A DNA stretch of 64,000 nt, taken from CAZHRK01 sp964534555. Lineage in GTDB: Bacteria > Babelota > Babeliae > Babelales > RVW-14. How positions within the stretch are numbered: position 1 is the stretch's first letter; each line of letters opens with the position of its first letter. Shown here one piece after another: positions 60,573 to 64,000 of this stretch. The stretch spans positions 1-64,000 of the forward strand of contig CAZHRK010000004.1 in NCBI GenBank assembly GCA_964534555.1, in the 5' to 3' direction. The notes under the pieces are model-generated. The model was not told the DNA's origin, made no database searches, and saw nothing but the letters and a program-made list of their open reading frames with translations. Position numbers and translations under genes: made by a program.

Positions 60573-61094
60573 ATGAATGGGCAGTTTGATGAGGTTGTAT
60601 TAGGTGTTGATCCTGGCTTTAGTGTCACTGGGTTTTCCATTATAGCGAGCAAAAATGGCAGAGTGGCTGTGCTTGAGTGCGGCTTTCTCAAGCTGAGCCC
60701 ACAAAAAACGCTCTCTGAGCGCGTGGGCATTTTCCATGCAACTATGGTAGAAAAAATAATTAAGCATGGCGTTACCATGGTTGCGTTAGAAACATCATTT
60801 TTGGGCAAAAATGCTCAGACATTCTTAAAGCTTGGATTTTTACGTGGTGTGCTGTACTTGATTGCTGATCAGCATAAACTTGCTATTACAGAGTTTGCAC
60901 CACGTGAAGTAAAACTTGCTGTTACTGGCACGGGGGGCGCGTCAAAAGATCAAGTTGCATCCATGATGCTTAAGCTTTTCCCCAAGTTATCTGATTATGG
61001 CACTATTGAGCGGGCTGATGTCACTGATGCATTAGCTGTAGGGCTTTGCGGTATCTGGAATCAAAAATCACATCTTATGCTTATGAGAAGATAG
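60573..61094 (+). CDS. ruvC: Holliday junction resolvase RuvC
   Basis: Endonuclease that cuts four-way DNA junctions in recombination. Length 173 residues, normal. Catalytic acids in LGVDPGFSVTGF (D13), ALETSF (E73) and ADVTDALAVGLC (D149, D152), with FLGKNAQTFLKLGFLRGVL and APREVKLAVTGTGGASKDQV between. I start at ATG 60573 after GAAGGT; ATG 60558 and GTG 60537 are in frame but lack a ribosome site. ruvA and ruvB are not in the window. Confidence 0.95.
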   Translation: MNGQFDEVVLGVDPGFSVTGFSIIASKNGRVAVLECGFLKLSPQKTLSERVGIFHATMVEKIIKHGVTMVALETSFLGKNAQTFLKLGFLRGVLYLIADQHKLAITEFAPREVKLAVTGTGGASKDQVASMMLKLFPKLSDYGTIERADVTDALAVGLCGIWNQKSHLMLMRR

Positions 61095-61110
61095 TAATCA
61101 GCGTTTTTTA

Positions 61111-61866
61111 CTAATCTTTTGCAAGTTCATAAATGATAAAAGGGCTGTTTTTATGAGCAGTGTTTTTATCGTGGTCTGCGTATTTACCAACAATTTTAAG
61201 ATTGGCTTCTTGCACAAGCAGATCAAATTCGTCTTGCAGGTAAAGATACTGTTCAAATGTTTCTGACTCTATTTGAGTAACGATTCCATTTTCAATCAGT
61301 TCATACCGACATTCCGCTTTAAAAAGCTGAGTTGACGCAGTATAGGAAGGAATAGTTTTAAGCCTAATAATCTGACCATCTTGGCTAAGTTTGTGTTGAC
61401 CGATTTGCAGGGTGCCGCACCCAGCAGGCACTGAGCTGACTGTTTCTATCTCAATAAAAATTCTACCTGCTGCTTCTACACAATCAGCCAGAGTTTTGAG
61501 GGCGGCTAATGCTTCTTCTTTCTTGAGCATAAGACCAAAAGATCCATAGGGGATAAACACTAAATTATATTTTTTATCGGGAATAAACGATTGAAAATAC
61601 ATATGGAAAAAACGGCAGCTACTATTTGCCACCTTTTCTTTAATAACTGAGAGCATTTCTTCAGATGCATCAAATCCATCGCATATAAATCCGCGCTCAA
61701 TAAGAGGAAGCAAAAACCTGCCTGATCCACACATTGGCTCAAGAATTGGGCTACCATGCACTTGAGCTTGATCAAGATAAAAAGAGACGGCTGCAGCATG
61801 TCGAGGGTGATGCTCATGTTGATAGAAGAGTGTCGATAATTTTTTATATGTCGTCAGTTTTTCCAT
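61111..61866 (-). CDS. Class I SAM-dependent methyltransferase
   Basis: Length 251 residues, cytoplasmic. The SAM-binding motif I is ILEPMCGSGRFLLPL (41-55), followed by the acidic residue of motif II in CDGFDASEEML and motif IV-like VFIPYGSFGLML. A C-terminal beta-rich part is typical of small-molecule methyltransferases of the Methyltransf_25 type. The substrate cannot be told. Converges with ruvC; 16 bp separate the stops. Confidence 0.85.
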   Translation of the reverse strand: MEKLTTYKKLSTLFYQHEHHPRHAAAVSFYLDQAQVHGSPILEPMCGSGRFLLPLIERGFICDGFDASEEMLSVIKEKVANSSCRFFHMYFQSFIPDKKYNLVFIPYGSFGLMLKKEEALAALKTLADCVEAAGRIFIEIETVSSVPAGCGTLQIGQHKLSQDGQIIRLKTIPSYTASTQLFKAECRYELIENGIVTQIESETFEQYLYLQDEFDLLVQEANLKIVGKYADHDKNTAHKNSPFIIYELAKD

Positions 61867-61890
61867 TATGCATTCACTAAGTATTAGAAT

Positions 61891-61913
61891 AGAAGAGGCC
61901 CAAGGCCTCTTCT
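61891..61913 (-). terminator. Terminator of the 303-residue exported protein gene
   Basis: A 10-bp perfect stem (AGAAGAGGCC with GGCCTCTTCT) around a three-base loop, with ATTCTAAT after it on the minus strand. Confidence 0.7.
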
Positions 61914-61933
61914 ATTAATCAAAACTAGTTAAT

Positions 61934-62845
61934 TTATGCACTACCAAATTTACGTGCACGATCTTTAGATCTTGATGCTTTATATTCAGCTGATCCAGCA
62001 ACAATCCTTGAAGCATCTTTGAGTTCATCGTCTTCAATAACTCTAAATTCAACAGATAGGAATGTTCGACTCAGAGCAGCTATTCTGCGTTCAACCTCTT
62101 GCACCATGTCTGATACTTTTTTTACCGATTCAGTAATAAGATGAGCCATGCTTCGTGTGGTAATATCTTCAAAAGCATCTGGGTTTACTCCGCTTAGCGG
62201 AGCCATAATTTCTTGCAATGATCTTGCAGCAATCATTTTTTCTTCTGCTTTATTAAGCGCAGCATCTACCGAATTCATAGCTATTATCACATCGCTTTCT
62301 GAGTAGTGCCCACTATCTACACGGTCGACGATTGCTCTTAGGTCAGTGCTTATATGCGATACAAAACAATTAAGACGGGTTACGCTTGAAACACAGTACA
62401 TACAGTTTTGAAGTGCCTCAATTACAGCGCGAGTTTCCTCGGGTATAACTACATTTGATAATGACTCTACTGATTCAGTATCACTATCACCATCATAAGA
62501 CTCACCACTACTTGAGCTTGCTGAGGGGGCTACTGTACGAGCGCCAGCGCTATACGAAATATCATAAACAGGCGCTGAGTCTTCAGAGCCGCTGTCATCT
62601 GTACTATCGCCAGTCGCAGCCCCAGCACCAACGCGCGGGCTACATAGGGAGATTCCGGCAAATGCGTTTGAAAGAGAGCCTACATCTTTATGTGCAAAGT
62701 AAACATCCATTTGGCTTGCAACAAGGGCTCTTAGGCTTCCGCCTTTGGTATTTCTACGTTTATCGTGATCAATTGTAGCTGCGCGAGAGAACGACGCACT
62801 TAATGATACTACAGCAAGAGCATAACCCATAAATTTTAAAAACAT
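61934..62845 (-). CDS. Exported Ser/Asp-rich helical protein, unknown (303 aa)
   Basis: Not recognised. I start at ATG 62845, after AAAAGGAG, which begins a signal peptide (FLKFMGYALAVVSLSASFSRAA); an in-frame ATG 72 bp upstream precedes that ribosome site. Residues about 70-130 are Ser/Asp/Gly-rich and probably disordered (DSTDDSGSEDSAP, SSSSGESYDGDSDTES). The C-terminal half is helical, with two Cys near 145-160 (NCMYCVSSVTRLNC) and a coiled-coil-like run (TESVKKVSDMVQEVERRIAAL), ending with a basic tail (ASRSKDRARKFGSA). Confidence 0.78.
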   Translation of the reverse strand: MFLKFMGYALAVVSLSASFSRAATIDHDKRRNTKGGSLRALVASQMDVYFAHKDVGSLSNAFAGISLCSPRVGAGAATGDSTDDSGSEDSAPVYDISYSAGARTVAPSASSSSGESYDGDSDTESVESLSNVVIPEETRAVIEALQNCMYCVSSVTRLNCFVSHISTDLRAIVDRVDSGHYSESDVIIAMNSVDAALNKAEEKMIAARSLQEIMAPLSGVNPDAFEDITTRSMAHLITESVKKVSDMVQEVERRIAALSRTFLSVEFRVIEDDELKDASRIVAGSAEYKASRSKDRARKFGSA

Positions 62846-63552
62846 TAAGTATCTCCTTTTAAAACCTAACTTTTTTATGCGAGCCATAATCCTATTGTTA
62901 AGCAACCAAGAAGGCAAGTTTTTTTAGCCTGTTTCATTCCTGTGATCAGGTGCAAAAAGCCAAACACTTATTTGAAAATAAATACTCATTTCATCGCGGA
63001 GCGGGGCGGTAAAATGAGTCATCAATTGCGTCTGATAATGATTATTATGTTAAAATCAGACCCAGGGTGCAGAATGGAAGGGGGGTTTTTTAACAATTTG
63101 GCAATCTGCGTATCTGGAGCCTATCTCTATACATAACAGACTGAGCATATGGACTAAGACATTGAGCTATCATTATTAGGGTACGTGTACAGGTGTAGGA
63201 AAATAATAGTTGCGCAGTGAACAACTGAATAAGGAAAAATTAGGAATAGTTATACAAAAGCTTTTGCTAAAGACAAAATTCTATTAGCGCCCTTGCTTAC
63301 CAATCTAACGCAATGATCAATCTTATATAAAAGATACCAATCGAACATTTTTCATAATAAGGACTTTTTTCCTTATTATGAAATTACCCCCAATAAAATA
63401 ATATTTCCGCGCCCCCTGCGCCTATTTAACGTCCAGATACCATTTGAACGCTGTACGGTGCTTTTTGTAGCCTGTGATAAAAATAGGTAGAGCTAAAAAA
63501 TCGAGGTCTTAGTTTTTAGCTTCTGAGCCGATAAAATTTGGGCAAAATAAAA
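62846..63552. other. Gene-poor AT-rich region
   Basis: About 700 bp without a gene I can support. It must contain the promoter of the 303-residue protein. A short inverted repeat (ACTCATTT at 62984 with AAATGAGT at 63012) encloses a GC-rich loop, and a strong AT-rich hairpin lies at 63351-63382. A 64-codon plus-strand frame at 62942 has no good start site and unlikely composition. Confidence 0.5.
63351..63382. repeat. Perfect 13-bp AT-rich hairpin
   Basis: TTCATAATAAGGA pairs perfectly with TCCTTATTATGAA around the loop CTTTTT. No gene ends nearby on either strand, so a simple terminator role is not evident. Confidence 0.6.
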
Positions 63553-63579
63553 CCGCCATACAGAGAACCTGTATGGCGG
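63553..63579 (-). terminator. Strong minus-strand terminator without an obvious gene
   Basis: An 11-bp perfect stem (CCGCCATACAG with CTGTATGGCGG), five-base loop, followed on the minus strand by TTTTATTTTG. It would end a short minus-strand transcript starting before about 63800. Confidence 0.75.
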
Positions 63580-63602
63580 AAAAAGGAGAAAGGAGAGTAG
63601 TA

Positions 63603-63701
63603 ATGAAGTCTAATTTAAGTGAGCTAAATATAACCTCTTCTAATAGAATTGCAATCATTTTTTCTAAAACAATGATTAACAAAGGGCTTTTTAACAAATG
63701 A
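63603..63701 (+). CDS. Possible leader-size peptide (32 aa)
   Basis: A 32-codon frame (MKSNLSELNITSSNRIAIIF...) starts just after AAGGAGAAAGGAGAG, two strong ribosome sites in a row, and after the hairpin at 63553. No known motif. The ribosome site is the main support; the run could equally be chance purines or part of a small RNA. Confidence 0.28.
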   Translation: MKSNLSELNITSSNRIAIIFSKTMINKGLFNK

Positions 63702-63808
63702 TTACAAACTGTAAGTTTTTAAGCTCGTATAGATGCTTTATTAATCACATATGTATTGTTCTGTGGGGGAACAAAGATACTAAACATACACGTAAAATCA
63801 AGAAAAAA

Positions 63809-63827
63809 GCGCCCTCGTTAAGGGCGC
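63809..63827 (-). terminator. Terminator of the gene entering from the right edge
   Basis: A 7-bp perfect stem (GCGCCCT with AGGGCGC), five-base loop, followed on the minus strand by TTTTTTCTT, about 35 bp past the stop at 63861. Confidence 0.85.
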
Positions 63828-63860
63828 CAAAAAACTTAAATTACCAGGTATAAGTAATAA

Positions 63861-64000
63861 CTATAATTTTATGTGGCACAGCTCATCTGATTGTACCCCG
63901 CGTAAAAACGCATCAGGGCTAATCGGGCAGCTAATAAACATTTGATAGGTTAGATTTTTAAGCGCAGCAACAGAGCGTTCAACTTTATCTGCGTCAAAAT
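63861..64000 (-). CDS. C-terminal end of an unidentified protein (partial, 45 aa visible)
   Basis: An open minus-strand frame enters from the right edge and ends at TAG, with a good terminator just beyond, so it is probably the 3' end of a real gene. The visible residues include VERSVAALKNLTYQMFISCP and end SDELCHIKL. Too short to identify. Confidence 0.6.
   Translation of the reverse strand, partial: FDADKVERSVAALKNLTYQMFISCPISPDAFLRGVQSDELCHIKL

Noticed and set aside
62942..63136. Plus-strand frame of 64 codons
   Set aside because: No good start site, unusual composition and no terminator after it.

Overview
The window looks like the chromosome of a Gram-negative, host-associated bacterium with a reduced genome. 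My best guess is Dependentiae (TM6/Babeliae), but this is inference: there is no rRNA or other phylogenetic marker here that I could compare. The reasons are the mix of ordinary housekeeping genes (thrS, ileS, dnaB, ruvC, rplI, pgk, rpiB, a PIN-PhoH ATPase) with many unrecognised proteins that carry Sec signal peptides, eukaryote-like modules (two RING-type zinc fingers, ankyrin repeats, a PPP-type phosphatase) and very large repetitive surface proteins. A lipoprotein acyltransferase-like protein, a LolC/E-type permease and a lipoprotein indicate an outer membrane. No tRNA, rRNA, CRISPR array, insertion sequence or prophage gene was found.

Layout. (1) 1-17315, minus strand: four consecutive genes for exported, highly repetitive proteins. 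Three end in a Peptidase_S74 (endosialidase-type intramolecular chaperone) domain followed by a coiled coil; the fourth runs off the left edge and is interrupted by a 100-N assembly gap. (2) 17561-21188: PIN-PhoH and a TGS-less ThrRS, divergent. (3) 21406-23847: two small exported proteins, one a RING finger with an NLS-like basic patch, then an exported GH1 glycosidase. (4) 24014-25166: a perfect 500-bp duplication carrying two identical RRM/Gly-rich RNA-binding proteins. (5) 25496-27948: PPP-type phosphatase and pgk, convergent. (6) 28222-31844: six small exported proteins of unknown function, mostly with their own terminators. (7) 31911-36068, minus strand: overlapping operon of a CheA-like kinase, a REC-GGDEF regulator and a LolC/E-type permease. 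(8) 36240-37341: lipoprotein and RpiB. (9) 37512-39789: two paralogues built from a roughly 110-residue repeat I do not recognise. (10) ileS. (11) 42945-51940: exported proteins including a RING-ankyrin protein and a tandem pair of roughly 900-1000 residue helical-repeat proteins sharing an almost identical 5' cassette. (12) 51998-55411, minus strand: three exported proteins and a possible very small gene. (13) 55472-57857: overlapping operon of pseudopilin-like proteins ending in an Lnt-like protein. (14) rplI-dnaB, ruvC, a methyltransferase, one more exported protein, a roughly 1-kb gene-poor stretch and the 3' end of a further gene.

Taken together, much of the coding capacity goes to the cell surface and to secretion. 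The giant S74 proteins would be the attachment layer, the RING and ankyrin proteins are candidate host-directed effectors, and the pseudopilin operon could be part of an export or pilus machine. These functional links are inferred from domain content and gene order only.
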